Source: Propionibacteriaceae bacterium (GTDB lineage: Bacteria > Actinomycetota > Actinomycetes > Propionibacteriales > Propionibacteriaceae). From it: a stretch of 15,233 nucleotides of DNA. The notes beneath the pieces are model-generated. The model worked only from the letters and a program-made list of their open reading frames with translations, was not told where the DNA came from and ran no database searches. The first letter of the stretch is position 1; every line of letters starts with the position of its first letter. The stretch covers positions 1 through 15,233 of the forward strand of contig DMIX01000233.1 in NCBI GenBank assembly GCA_003451975.1, in the 5' to 3' direction. The position numbers were made by a program, and so were the translations under genes. Positions 7,322 to 13,649 of this stretch are shown in pieces.

Positions 7322-8358
7322 CACAGCAACTCGCTGAGTTGAGCGATCCCCGTCATAGCCGCAATCGCCGAGCGCAGCATCGGCACTGCCAGCACCGCGC
7401 CACTACCTTCACCCAGCCGCATCGAGAAATCCACCAACGGCTTCAGGCCGAGGCGATCCAACGCCAACGCCTGACCCGGCTCAGTGGAGCGATGCCCCGC
7501 TCGCAGCCAGGCCTTCGTACCGGGCGCTAGATCTTCGGCGACCAACGCTTCGGCGGCGGCGATCACACCGTCGAGCAGTATCGGGACGCCGCGCCGAGCT
7601 GACCCGACCATGAATCCGACGGCCGCCGCGAAGTCAGCCGAGCCGATCGCCGCCAGGCGCTGCACCGGATCAGCCAGTCTTTCGGCGCCGACCCGGGTGA
7701 GCGCCGCGTCCACCACCGCGATTTTGTGATCCAAAACACCCTGCTCGATGCCCGTGCCCCGGCCGGTGACGGCGGCGGCCGGTACTCCCAAGCTGGCCGC
7801 AATCAGGGCGGCGGCGATCGTGGTGTTGCCGATTCCGAGATCTCCGGCGATGAGAAGCTGGGCGCCATCGGTGATTGCTTCAGCGGCGATCTGATCACCG
7901 GCGGCCAGCGCCTGCTCAACGTCTGCGCGGCTGAGGGCGTCGGTCAACTGGATGGGTCCTGAGGACCGGCGCACCTTGAATCGTCCGATCTGCGGCAGAT
8001 CAGGAAAATCTGCGTTAACCCCCAGGTCGTACAACGACACCGTGACGTTGTTGGCCGCAGCCAAGGCGCTCACGCCCGCATGACCATCGACGATGCCGCG
8101 CACCATGGCGACGGTGATTTCAGCGGGGTAGGCCGACACGCCGGTGGTGGCAACGCCGTGGTCGCCGGCGAAAACCACGACCCGCACATCGTCGAGCTGG
8201 CGCGGCGGACAGCTACCCTGCACCGAAGCCAACCAGGCGCCGAGTTCTTCCAACTCGCCCAACGCCCCCAGCGGCTTGGCCTGCCCGTCGCTGAGCTCAC
8301 GCGCCGCCGCATAGGAGGCATTACTCGGCGCGCGCACCTGTGTGATCTGCCTACTCAT
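7321..8358 (-). CDS. cobT: Nicotinate-nucleotide:dimethylbenzimidazole phosphoribosyltransferase
   Basis: Cytosolic enzyme that transfers the phosphoribosyl group of nicotinate mononucleotide to the lower-ligand base, giving alpha-ribazole phosphate for CobS. It is 345 aa from the ATG at 8358. Motifs in order are KPLGALGELEELGAWLA, VFAGDHGV, LLIAGDLGIGNTTIAAAL (hallmark), VTGRGTGI and the C-terminal LGEGSGA, whose Glu falls at residue 317, the catalytic position named for the Salmonella enzyme. That agreement supports the ATG start. A GTG three codons upstream (8367) lies inside the proposed -10 box and is less likely. Its end overlaps the start of cobS, and the two form an operon. Confidence 0.96.
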   Translation of the reverse strand: MSRQITQVRAPSNASYAAARELSDGQAKPLGALGELEELGAWLASVQGSCPPRQLDDVRVVVFAGDHGVATTGVSAYPAEITVAMVRGIVDGHAGVSALAAANNVTVSLYDLGVNADFPDLPQIGRFKVRRSSGPIQLTDALSRADVEQALAAGDQIAAEAITDGAQLLIAGDLGIGNTTIAAALIAASLGVPAAAVTGRGTGIEQGVLDHKIAVVDAALTRVGAERLADPVQRLAAIGSADFAAAVGFMVGSARRGVPILLDGVIAAAEALVAEDLAPGTKAWLRAGHRSTEPGQALALDRLGLKPLVDFSMRLGEGSGAVLAVPMLRSAIAAMTGIAQLSELL

Positions 8359-8365
8359 GCGCCTC

Positions 8366-8371
8366 ACTGTA
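8366..8371 (-). promoter_or_regulatory. Candidate -10 hexamer of the cobTS operon (leaderless)
   Basis: TACAGT on the minus strand, followed by GAGGCGC (7 nt) and the ATG at 8358. The GAGG could act as a weak ribosome-binding site if the transcript starts further upstream. No strong -35 is visible. Confidence 0.4.
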
Positions 8372-8549
8372 GAGCCGCCGGAGCCGGGCTGGCGCCGTCG
8401 CGGCAGGGCTGAGCTGCGACCGCGGGCACCGCGACGCTCCCGCGTCGGCGCCGACCCACCCGGGGCAGCTCCTCAGCGCGGCTCACCAGGTTTCGAGACG
8501 GACACTGACGCGTCCTCCTCAACCAACCGGGGGTTGGGAAGGCGGCAGA

Positions 8550-8594
8550 ACCAAGCAGCAGGGCGCAGAGCAAGACCAAGCAGCAGGGCGCAGA
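8550..8594. repeat. Two direct copies of a 20-bp sequence, period 25
   Basis: ACCAAGCAGCAGGGCGCAGA occurs at 8550-8569 and again at 8575-8594, identical, separated by 5 nt. It lies inside the element bounded by the inverted repeats. Confidence 0.85.
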
Positions 8595-8613
8595 AAGGAA
8601 CCACACCAGCTCC

Positions 8614-8644
8614 AGCCGATCGGGATCGCGATCACGCATCGGCT
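8614..8644. repeat. Nested palindromes
   Basis: AGCCGAT (8614-8620) pairs with ATCGGCT (8638-8644), and the perfect palindrome GATCGCGATC (8624-8633) lies between them. Both are directly visible. A hairpin or protein-binding role is unknown. Confidence 0.6.
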
Positions 8645-8795
8645 CACCCACGCGGCTGGTTGAGGAGGCCCGACGGGCCGTCTCGACACCGCCGACACGG
8701 GTGTCCAATGCACCTCAGCGGCGCGGGGTTCGGGCCGTCTCCGGGCACCGGACGCGGACCAGGCAACCTCGATCGGCTTTCTGCGGGTAGGCACA

Positions 8796-9287
8796 ATGGA
8801 GGGCGTGGAATTGGCCATAGAAATCCTGGTGGGAATCGCGATTGCAGTCGGGCTGATCGGCATCGTCATCACGGTGCTGCCTGGCAGTCTGCTGATCGGC
8901 GGCGCGGTGCTGGTGTGGGCGCTGTACACCAACTCCGCCGTCGGCTGGTGGACCTTCGCCATCGTGGCGGTCCTGGTGACCATCGGCATGATCTGGTCGA
9001 AGTGGGAGATGGCACGACACACTCAAAAGGTCGGTACCTCGAGCTGGTCGCTGGTCTGCGCCGGAGTGCTCGGCATCGTGGGCTTCTTCGTCATCCCCGT
9101 GATCGGCCTGGTCATCGGCTTCGTGCTAGGCCTTTGGCTCGCCGAGTACTACCGACTGAGGGATGTCAACGGTGCCTGGACGTCAGCCAAAGCCGGCCTT
9201 AGAGGCACCGGCGTCGGCATTCTGATCGAACTGGGAACCGGGCTATTGGCGGCGTCGGTCTGGCTTATTGCAGCGATTTACACCTAG
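8796..9287 (+). CDS. DUF456 family membrane protein
   Basis: A 163-aa very hydrophobic protein. The N-terminal helical hairpin contains the family-like GLIGIVITVLPGSLLIGGAVLVWAL block. A short loop (WSKWEMARHTQKVGTSSW) follows, then glycine-rich helices (LGIVGFFVIPVIGLVIGFVLGLWLAEY) and a last membrane segment near the C-terminus. DUF456 proteins are inner-membrane proteins of unknown function. The start is uncertain: ATG at 8796 has no good Shine-Dalgarno. An in-frame GTG at 8805 has CACAAT exactly 7 nt upstream, the spacing seen at other starts here, and would give a 160-aa protein. Dps follows 77 nt downstream on the same strand. Confidence 0.8.
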   Translation: MEGVELAIEILVGIAIAVGLIGIVITVLPGSLLIGGAVLVWALYTNSAVGWWTFAIVAVLVTIGMIWSKWEMARHTQKVGTSSWSLVCAGVLGIVGFFVIPVIGLVIGFVLGLWLAEYYRLRDVNGAWTSAKAGLRGTGVGILIELGTGLLAASVWLIAAIYT

Positions 9288-9307
9288 ATCCGGGCCTAGG
9301 GCATATT
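9277..9307 (+). promoter_or_regulatory. Weak candidate promoter for dps
   Basis: TTTACA (9277-9282) and CATATT (9302-9307) are 19 nt apart in the gap before dps, overlapping the end of the DUF456 gene. The spacing is long and the match modest. Read-through from the DUF456 gene is equally possible. Confidence 0.25.
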
Positions 9308-9353
9308 TCGATAGCAGACTGGGTTGCACCTCAATGAACACCCCAATCGAAAA

Positions 9354-9359
9354 GAGGAG
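9354..9359 (+). promoter_or_regulatory. Strong ribosome-binding site of dps
   Basis: GAGGAG, 5 nt before the ATG at 9365. It is the clearest Shine-Dalgarno in the window and contrasts with the leaderless-looking starts of the cob, glsA and AztD-like genes. It fixes the dps start. Confidence 0.75.
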
Positions 9360-9364
9360 CATCC

Positions 9365-9856
9365 ATGGCCACCCGTACCTATCGCGCTGCCGGCATCAGT
9401 GCCGACGCGGCCGAACGCGTCGTTTCTGTACTGCAGGAACGCCTCAACGCCTACAACGACCTTCACCTGACTTTGAAGCACGTTCACTGGAATGTGGTGG
9501 GCCCCAGCTTCATCGGCGTCCACGAGATGATCGATCCCGAAGTCGACCAAGTACGTCTCAACGCCGACGCCGTCGCCGAGCGCATCGCGACCCTGGGCTT
9601 CTCACCGAAAGGCACCATCGGGGCGATCACCCAGACTCGCGATTGGGCCGACTACCCGCTGGGCCGGGCCACCGTGCCTGACCATCTCGCTGCCCTGAAC
9701 GATCAATACGACCGAGTCATCGCAGACAACCGGGCCGCGATCGCCGCCGTCGAGGACTTCGACTTGGTGACCCAAGACATGCTCATCGGCCAGACCGCCC
9801 TGCTGGAGAAGTTCCAGTGGTTCGTTCAGGCTCACCTGGAAAGCGGCACCAAGTAG
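9365..9856 (+). CDS. dps: Dps family ferritin-like DNA protection / iron storage protein
   Basis: A 163-aa ferritin-like four-helix protein. Dps proteins form dodecamers that oxidise and store iron using hydrogen peroxide and protect DNA under stress. The ferroxidase ligands are all visible: His41 (HVHWNVVG), His53 and Asp57 (GVHEMIDPE), and Asp68 and Glu72 (NADAVAERIATLG). The spacing equals that of the Listeria protein shifted by 10 residues. A short N-terminal tail (MATRTYRAAGIS) carries few basic residues, so strong DNA binding through this tail is not obvious. The C-terminus, ending FQWFVQAHLESGTK, is typical. A bidirectional hairpin follows. Confidence 0.95.
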   Translation: MATRTYRAAGISADAAERVVSVLQERLNAYNDLHLTLKHVHWNVVGPSFIGVHEMIDPEVDQVRLNADAVAERIATLGFSPKGTIGAITQTRDWADYPLGRATVPDHLAALNDQYDRVIADNRAAIAAVEDFDLVTQDMLIGQTALLEKFQWFVQAHLESGTK

Positions 9857-9884
9857 CCCCAGCCCACCCATCCCCGAAATGAAA

Positions 9885-9926
9885 CGTGGCGGGGCCGGCA
9901 CCTGATCTGGTGCCGGCCCCGCGACG
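9885..9926. terminator. Bidirectional terminator between dps and the lipoprotein gene
   Basis: A 14-bp perfect stem, 9889-9902 (GCGGGGCCGGCACC) with 9909-9922, has a 6-nt TGATCT loop. The stem extends by 3 bp on each side after one mismatch. It lies between two convergent genes. On the minus strand it is followed by TTTCATTTC, a T-rich tract favouring termination of the lipoprotein gene; on the plus strand no T-run follows. Confidence 0.85.
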
Positions 9927-9936
9927 CTGTTCGGCC

Positions 9937-10356
9937 CTAGGACTGGCAGCCGGCCACGACCTCGTTCAACGCGGTGGAGAATTCCTCCACGGCTGTCTGG
10001 AACTTGGTGTTATCCAACTTCGAGAAGTCGCCCTTGGTCGACTTGAGCTGCGTTGATAGCGACTTCGCCGCGGAGATCAGCTTGTCCAACCCGGCACCGA
10101 CCTTCTCGTTGGTGACCTTGCCGCGGGCCTCGGTGAGCTTCGCGACCAGCGAGTCCATCGCCTTCGCAGCAGCCATCGGATCCGACGGTGCGTTCTGAAC
10201 GAGGTCGACGATCTGCTGGCCCGCCTCCTGGAGCGGACCTTGGATCGCCACGCAGGCCTGAATGCCGCTCTGCGAACCGACGCCCGGAATCAGTGAGCAC
10301 CCATTCATCACCAAAGCAGCAGCCAAAGCAGCGACCAGCATGCCGAGTTTCTTCAT
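9937..10356 (-). CDS. Small putative lipoprotein of unknown function
   Basis: From the ATG at 10356 it is 139 aa. A signal peptide (MKKLGMLVAALAAALVMNGCS) ends in a lipobox-like VMNGC, so Cys20 would be lipidated and the protein anchored on the outer face of the cytoplasmic membrane. The mature part is mostly helical and polar (QQIVDLVQNAPSDPMAAAKA, LDKLISAAKSLSTQLKSTKG, KFQTAVEEFSTALNEVVAGC). Cys residues in IQACVAIQG and near the C-terminus could form a disulfide. No catalytic motif is seen; a helical-bundle adhesion or scaffold role is only a guess. AAAGG 8 nt upstream supports this ATG over the ATG at 10362 and the GTG at 10365. Confidence 0.75.
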   Translation of the reverse strand: MKKLGMLVAALAAALVMNGCSLIPGVGSQSGIQACVAIQGPLQEAGQQIVDLVQNAPSDPMAAAKAMDSLVAKLTEARGKVTNEKVGAGLDKLISAAKSLSTQLKSTKGDFSKLDNTKFQTAVEEFSTALNEVVAGCQS

Positions 10357-10393
10357 CCCCATCACCTTTCGCGGGTCTACACGATCGACCGTC

Positions 10394-10399
10394 AGCCTA
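10394..10399 (-). promoter_or_regulatory. Candidate -10 hexamer of the lipoprotein gene
   Basis: TAGGCT on the minus strand, about 37 nt upstream of the ATG at 10356. It would give a short leader carrying the AAAGG ribosome-binding site. The -35 region (around TCGGTG) is a poor match. Confidence 0.3.
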
Positions 10400-10565
10400 C
10401 GGGTTTACAACCAGCACCGACAGGACGTCGGCCTGCCCCCGAAAACAGCGCCGAAGACGGGCCGAGCAGCCACGTCGCAGAAGCGCTGCGCAAGATTGCC
10501 ACTTCTGTAACACCACACCGTCGGGTTCCATGGTTGGGAGGCATGTCACAAGATCGGGGGGTCGA

Positions 10566-11009
10566 ATGCCAACAGTTGATGCCAATGTGAGCCGCTGGAT
10601 CGTTGCGTCGCATGACACCGAAGTCATGGTGGCCGATTCGGTCGCTTCACATGTTGTCGCCGATTCAGACGGCGCGGAGAACTCGACGTTCAACCAGAGC
10701 CTGGAGTGGACCCTTCGTCGCTTCCAGGATCGTTTCGCAAGCTCCTGGGTTACCGGACGGGTCACCCTGACCTCCGAGGCGCTCCAGTTCTATCCACGCG
10801 AAACAACCGAAGAAGTCACCTCGCCGACGCCGATCGCGCTGCGACTCAACGAGGTCATCGACATCTCCACCGAATCGCGTCTGTTCCACAAGGCGGTGCG
10901 GGTGATGCTGGCTTCCGGCCAGACCCTCACCTTCCGCTGCCGCGCGCCGGAAGTCTTCGCCGAACAGATACGCACCGTCGCCGGCGCCGTCCGAGCGATG
11001 TCTGCCTGA
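10566..11009 (+). CDS. Hypothetical protein, possible PH/GRAM-like fold
   Basis: A 147-aa protein with no signal peptide or membrane segment. The first 45 residues are polar and probably disordered. Residues about 60-140 alternate short beta strands (GRVTLTSEALQFYPR, PIALRLNEVIDISTES, KAVRVMLASGQTLTFRCRA) and end in a helix (EVFAEQIRTVAGAVRAM). That order of strands plus a C-terminal helix is the pattern of PH/GRAM-like domains, which bind lipids or proteins. The resemblance is by eye only. The ATG at 10566 is preceded by a run of six G residues ending 4 nt upstream; an in-frame ATG at 10530 would add 12 residues. A terminator hairpin follows. Confidence 0.6.
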   Translation: MPTVDANVSRWIVASHDTEVMVADSVASHVVADSDGAENSTFNQSLEWTLRRFQDRFASSWVTGRVTLTSEALQFYPRETTEEVTSPTPIALRLNEVIDISTESRLFHKAVRVMLASGQTLTFRCRAPEVFAEQIRTVAGAVRAMSA

Positions 11010-11024
11010 GACAAGACCCTCACC

Positions 11025-11048
11025 AAGCCCCTGGTTCGCCAGGGGCTT
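11025..11048 (+). terminator. Hairpin terminator after the PH/GRAM-like gene
   Basis: AAGCCCCTGG (11025-11034) pairs perfectly with CCAGGGGCTT (11039-11048) around a TTCG tetraloop, 15 nt past the stop codon. There is no long T-run, as is usual in such genomes. Confidence 0.8.
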
Positions 11049-11067
11049 CGTTGCGTCTACGCAACGA
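11048..11067. repeat. Second hairpin abutting the terminator
   Basis: TCGTTGCG (11048-11055) and CGCAACGA (11060-11067) form a perfect 8-bp stem with a TCTA loop, starting on the last base of the terminator stem. It could reinforce termination. The same CGTTGC/GCAACG arms recur in the tetR leader at 11119-11135. Confidence 0.6.
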
Positions 11068-11079
11068 CAACCGCCTTTG

Positions 11080-11108
11080 TTGACCGACCGTCGGTCAGTG
11101 ACTAGCCT
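11080..11108 (+). promoter_or_regulatory. Promoter of the tetR-transporter operon
   Basis: TTGACC (11080-11085) and TAGCCT (11103-11108) are exactly 17 nt apart, the best sigma-70-type promoter in the window. Transcription would start near 11115, giving a leader of about 38 nt before the ATG at 11153. Confidence 0.7.
11081..11097. promoter_or_regulatory. TetR-family operator, perfect palindrome
   Basis: TGACCGAC-C-GTCGGTCA is an 8-1-8 perfect inverted repeat covering the -35 box and most of the spacer of the operon promoter. Its position directly upstream of a TetR-type gene strongly suggests an autorepression site. Confidence 0.75.
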
Positions 11109-11118
11109 GGATCTCACC

Positions 11119-11135
11119 CCGTTGCGCAGCAACGG
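11119..11135 (+). other. Hairpin in the 5' leader of the tetR operon
   Basis: CCGTTGC (11119-11125), GCA loop and GCAACGG (11129-11135) form a perfect 7-bp stem within the predicted leader, 17 nt before the ATG. It may stabilise the message or affect translation; its function is unknown. Confidence 0.45.
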
Positions 11136-11152
11136 CCGAAGGCGGGTGAACT

Positions 11153-11893
11153 ATGAAAGCCACGACCAGCACCGGTCAAGGCCGGGTGCGCGTAACCAAA
11201 GACCCTGTGCAGCGACGCGAAGAACTGCTGGACATCGCCTGGGAATTGGGGCGCACTCACGGCTTCGAAGCGCTGCGCGTGGAGCAGATCGTGCAAGCCG
11301 CCGGAGTAGCGAAAGGCACCTTCTACCACTACTTCGCCGCCAAGGACGACGTCATGGAGGCACTCATCCGACGCTTCTCCGACGGCCTGTTCGTCGAATT
11401 GAGCCGGGCCAGCGAGGCGGCGAGTACCGCTGATAACGCCCGTATTCGACTCGAGCAAATCATGGAAGCTGCCACCACGTACAAACTGAGCCAACCCGAC
11501 CTCTCCTACGCGACTCTGCTCTACTCCGAATCCAACCTGCCGCTGCGTCAACGACTGTTCCGTGCCTGGCGGGAACGCAGCCAAGAAGTGCTGCTGCCGG
11601 TGATCGAAGCCGGCGCAACCGACGGATCCTTCACCGTCATGGATGCCACCGTCGCCACCGACATCGTGCTGCTGTTGTGGTTCGAAGCCGCCGACCAACT
11701 GTGGAACCGGGCGGTCGCCGCGAACAGCGCCGACAAATTCGCCCACATCCTGCTCACCGGCGGCTACGCCATCCGAGAAGCCCAAGCCCGCATTCTCGGG
11801 ATGCCGTCGGACTCATTCACCATCCCGGACGACCCCTCATTCATCGACCGGATCAAGGAGTTGTACCTAACCCTCGACAGGAATCCGTCATGA
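11153..11893 (+). CDS. TetR family transcriptional regulator
   Basis: A 246-aa DNA-binding repressor. The N-terminal helix-turn-helix is at residues about 21-65, with the hallmark VEQIVQAAGVAKGTFYHYFAAKDD. The C-terminal part is the variable helical ligand-binding and dimer domain. TetR regulators usually repress a neighbouring transporter and release DNA on binding its substrate. Here the stop overlaps the start of the adaptor gene as ATGA, so the regulator is translated with the pump it is likely to control. The perfect palindrome at 11081-11097 in its promoter is the likely target. The inducer cannot be inferred. It has an 18-20 residue extension before the HTH and a long C-terminal tail (SFTIPDDPSFIDRIKELYLTL). 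Confidence 0.93.
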   Translation: MKATTSTGQGRVRVTKDPVQRREELLDIAWELGRTHGFEALRVEQIVQAAGVAKGTFYHYFAAKDDVMEALIRRFSDGLFVELSRASEAASTADNARIRLEQIMEAATTYKLSQPDLSYATLLYSESNLPLRQRLFRAWRERSQEVLLPVIEAGATDGSFTVMDATVATDIVLLLWFEAADQLWNRAVAANSADKFAHILLTGGYAIREAQARILGMPSDSFTIPDDPSFIDRIKELYLTLDRNPS

Positions 11894-12906
11894 AGCGTAA
11901 AACCGTCATCATCGTTGCCATTGCCGCTGCAGTGGTGCTGTCCGTCGGTACCGGAATCGCGGTCTCGGTGAGTAGTGGCCGAACCGTTGTCAGTACCGCC
12001 AAAGCCACCACTCAAGCCATGGACGTCACCGTGAGCGCGTCGGGATCGCTGGTGCCGGGTCGGTCCTCCGGGGTGTATCCCCCGACAGCCGGGACCCTGG
12101 CCAAGGTGTCGGTTCATGACGGCGACGCGGTCCACGCCGGGCAAACCCTGGCCACAATGAACACCGCACCGTTGAAACTGGCCCGCGCCCAGGCTCAAGC
12201 CGCCTACTCCGCAGCGCTGGCGCAGTGGAATGTGGCCAAGAATTCCAGCTCCTCAGCTCGAAACGCCGCCGCGTCCGCAGTGACCGCCACCCGCGAAGCC
12301 CTGAAGCAGGCCAAGGCCGATGCCGACCATGCCGCCTTGAAAGCCCCCTTCGCCGGAAACGTCATTTTCGCCGGCACCGTCGAAAAGGGAGCGGGCGTGC
12401 AACCCGGCATAGCGCCGTTCACCGTCGTCGACCCCGCAAAAATGAACTTCGAGGCGGCAGTGAACGAGTCCGACATCGCCGCTGTGAAAGCCGGCCAAAC
12501 CGCCACCGTCAGCTTGGACTCCTTCACCGACAGCTTCCCGGCCACCGTTCTCCGAGTCAGCGCGGCCCCCACTGCCAATACCACCGGAACGGTGACTTTC
12601 GCCGTGCGACTGTCGATCGATACCGGCTCCCAAGGCGTATTGCAGGGTATGAGCGGCTCGGCCAACATCGTGACGCAGTCGATTCCCGATGCTCTCACCG
12701 TCCCGATCCAGTCGGTGATCACCCAAGGCAGTGGCAGCATCGTCTACGTCGTGGATGCCAACAATGTGGTGCACGCCCAGCCGGTCACCGTCGGCGGATC
12801 CACCGACACCCTGGCGCAGATCATCACAGGGCTCAGTGCCGGGCAGACCGTCGTGACCACCGGAGCAACCACCGTGACCGACGGCCAGACCGTCACCATC
12901 GGGTGA
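11890..12906 (+). CDS. Membrane-fusion-type adaptor (MacA/HlyD-like) of an ABC exporter
   Basis: A 338-aa protein with one N-terminal membrane anchor (KRKTVIIVAIAAAVVLSVGTGIAV) and an extracytoplasmic body. A lipoyl/barrel-sandwich half (GTLAKVSVHDGDAVHAGQTLA) is followed by an alpha-helical hairpin rich in Ala/Gln (about 97-150). The second lipoyl half (LKAPFAGNVIFAGTVEKGAGV), a beta-barrel domain and a membrane-proximal C-terminal domain (IPDALTVPIQSVI...GLSAGQTVVTTGA) complete it. The hairpin is short, too short to reach an outer-membrane channel, which fits a monoderm actinobacterium. With the ATPase and FtsX-type permease it should form a MacAB-like complex acting on substrates at the outer face of the membrane. 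It overlaps tetR by 4 bp and is 8 nt from the ATPase gene. Confidence 0.9.
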   Translation: MKRKTVIIVAIAAAVVLSVGTGIAVSVSSGRTVVSTAKATTQAMDVTVSASGSLVPGRSSGVYPPTAGTLAKVSVHDGDAVHAGQTLATMNTAPLKLARAQAQAAYSAALAQWNVAKNSSSSARNAAASAVTATREALKQAKADADHAALKAPFAGNVIFAGTVEKGAGVQPGIAPFTVVDPAKMNFEAAVNESDIAAVKAGQTATVSLDSFTDSFPATVLRVSAAPTANTTGTVTFAVRLSIDTGSQGVLQGMSGSANIVTQSIPDALTVPIQSVITQGSGSIVYVVDANNVVHAQPVTVGGSTDTLAQIITGLSAGQTVVTTGATTVTDGQTVTIG

Positions 12907-12914
12907 GGCAGACC

Positions 12915-13649
12915 ATGACCACGCCAATCGTCGAGATCTCGGGGCTGACCAGGATCTATGGCCACGATGCCACCGAAGTGCGCGCCCTTGATGGTGTCGA
13001 TCTCGTCGTGCCCGAAGGCCAGTTCGTCACCGTCATGGGCCCCTCAGGCTGCGGCAAATCGACGCTGCTGAATCTGCTGGGTGGTCTGGACAAGCCCACC
13101 GCCGGAAGTGTCACCATCGACTCCCGCACTCTCGCCGATCTGCCCGATGACGACCTCACCGAATTGCGCCGCCGCCGCATCGGCTTCGTCTTCCAGTTCT
13201 TCAATCTGATTCCCGTGCTGAATGCAGTGGAGAACGCTGCGCTGCCACTGCAGTTGGACGGCGCGCCGGATGCCGCCGAGCGAGCCACCCAGTGGCTGCA
13301 GCGAGTTGGACTGGGGGACCGACTGAACAACCGTCCCGACCAACTCTCCGGCGGCCAACAGCAGCGAGTGGCCATCGCCCGAGCACTGTCGACCGACCCG
13401 GCGCTGGTGCTGGCCGACGAACCCACCGGCAATCTGGACTCGAGAGCGGCCGGGGAGATCGGCGCCCTGCTGCGTCAGGTCAGCGCCGAGTGGGGACGCA
13501 GCGTGCTGATGGTCACCCACGATCCGCGCATCGCCAGCTACGCCCAACGCCTGGTCCTGATGAAGGACGGCCGTATCGTCGACGATCTCGATCTGGACGG
13601 CACCACCGACGGGCCGAGACGGGCTCTGGAGCGATCGGGCCTGCTGTGA
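12915..13649 (+). CDS. ABC transporter ATP-binding protein (MacB/LolD type)
   Basis: A 244-aa cytosolic ATPase subunit. Visible motifs are Walker [10 protein letters not shown] (42-50), Q-loop [10 protein letters not shown] (Gln94), signature LSGGQQQR (144-151), Walker [13 protein letters not shown] (164-175) and H-loop MVTHD (His202). The ADEPTGNLD motif and the [12 protein letters not shown] region are typical of the MacB/LolD/FtsE branch, which powers mechanotransmission rather than solute import. GTGAGG lies before the ATG. Its stop overlaps the permease start as GTGA, so the two subunits are coupled. Confidence 0.95.
   Translation: MTTPIVEISGLTRIYGHDATEVRALDGVDLVVPEGQFVTVMGPSGCGKSTLLNLLGGLDKPTAGSVTIDSRTLADLPDDDLTELRRRRIGFVFQFFNLIPVLNAVENAALPLQLDGAPDAAERATQWLQRVGLGDRLNNRPDQLSGGQQQRVAIARALSTDPALVLADEPTGNLDSRAAGEIGALLRQVSAEWGRSVLMVTHDPRIASYAQRLVLMKDGRIVDDLDLDGTTDGPRRALERSGLL

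Larger units (their letters stand above)
8489..8690. repeat. Inverted pair of REP-like repeats enclosing about 125 nt
   Basis: The left copy at 8489-8528 begins GGTTTCGAGACGG and ends CCTCCTCAACCAACC. The right copy at 8654-8690, read on the minus strand, begins GGTGTCGAGACGG and ends CCTCCTCAACCAGCC. The ends match with one difference in each block; the middles differ in length and sequence. The arrangement resembles terminal inverted repeats of a small non-coding element, but no target-site duplication is apparent. Confidence 0.6.
8359..8795. other. 437-nt intergenic region without a convincing gene
   Basis: The gap between the divergent cobT and the DUF456 gene. Open frames here encode repetitive Arg/Ser/Pro-rich sequence with no recognisable domain and read as shadows. 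It holds a small GC-rich hairpin (CGACGC/GCGTCG, 8432-8447), a composite repeat (8489-8690), a tandem 20-bp repeat, nested palindromes, and the upstream regions of both flanking genes. Confidence 0.7.

Noticed and set aside
8342..9202. 286-codon plus-strand frame spanning the cobT upstream region and the DUF456 gene
   Set aside because: It is low-complexity Arg/Pro/Ser/Gly sequence, runs through the repeats and overlaps a clear membrane protein gene in another frame.
9283..9300. Hairpin CCTAG/CTAGG at the end of the DUF456 gene
   Set aside because: It has only a 5-bp stem with an 8-nt loop, which is too weak to call a terminator.
10188..10565. Upstream part of the frame leading into the PH/GRAM-like protein
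   Set aside because: It overlaps the lipoprotein gene on the other strand, is Arg/Ser/Pro-rich, and is separated from the likely start at 10566.
10543..10590. 15-codon open frame preceded by GGGAGG, overlapping the start of the PH/GRAM-like gene
   Set aside because: The GGGAGG ends only 1 nt before its ATG, too close for normal initiation, and such short frames are expected by chance.
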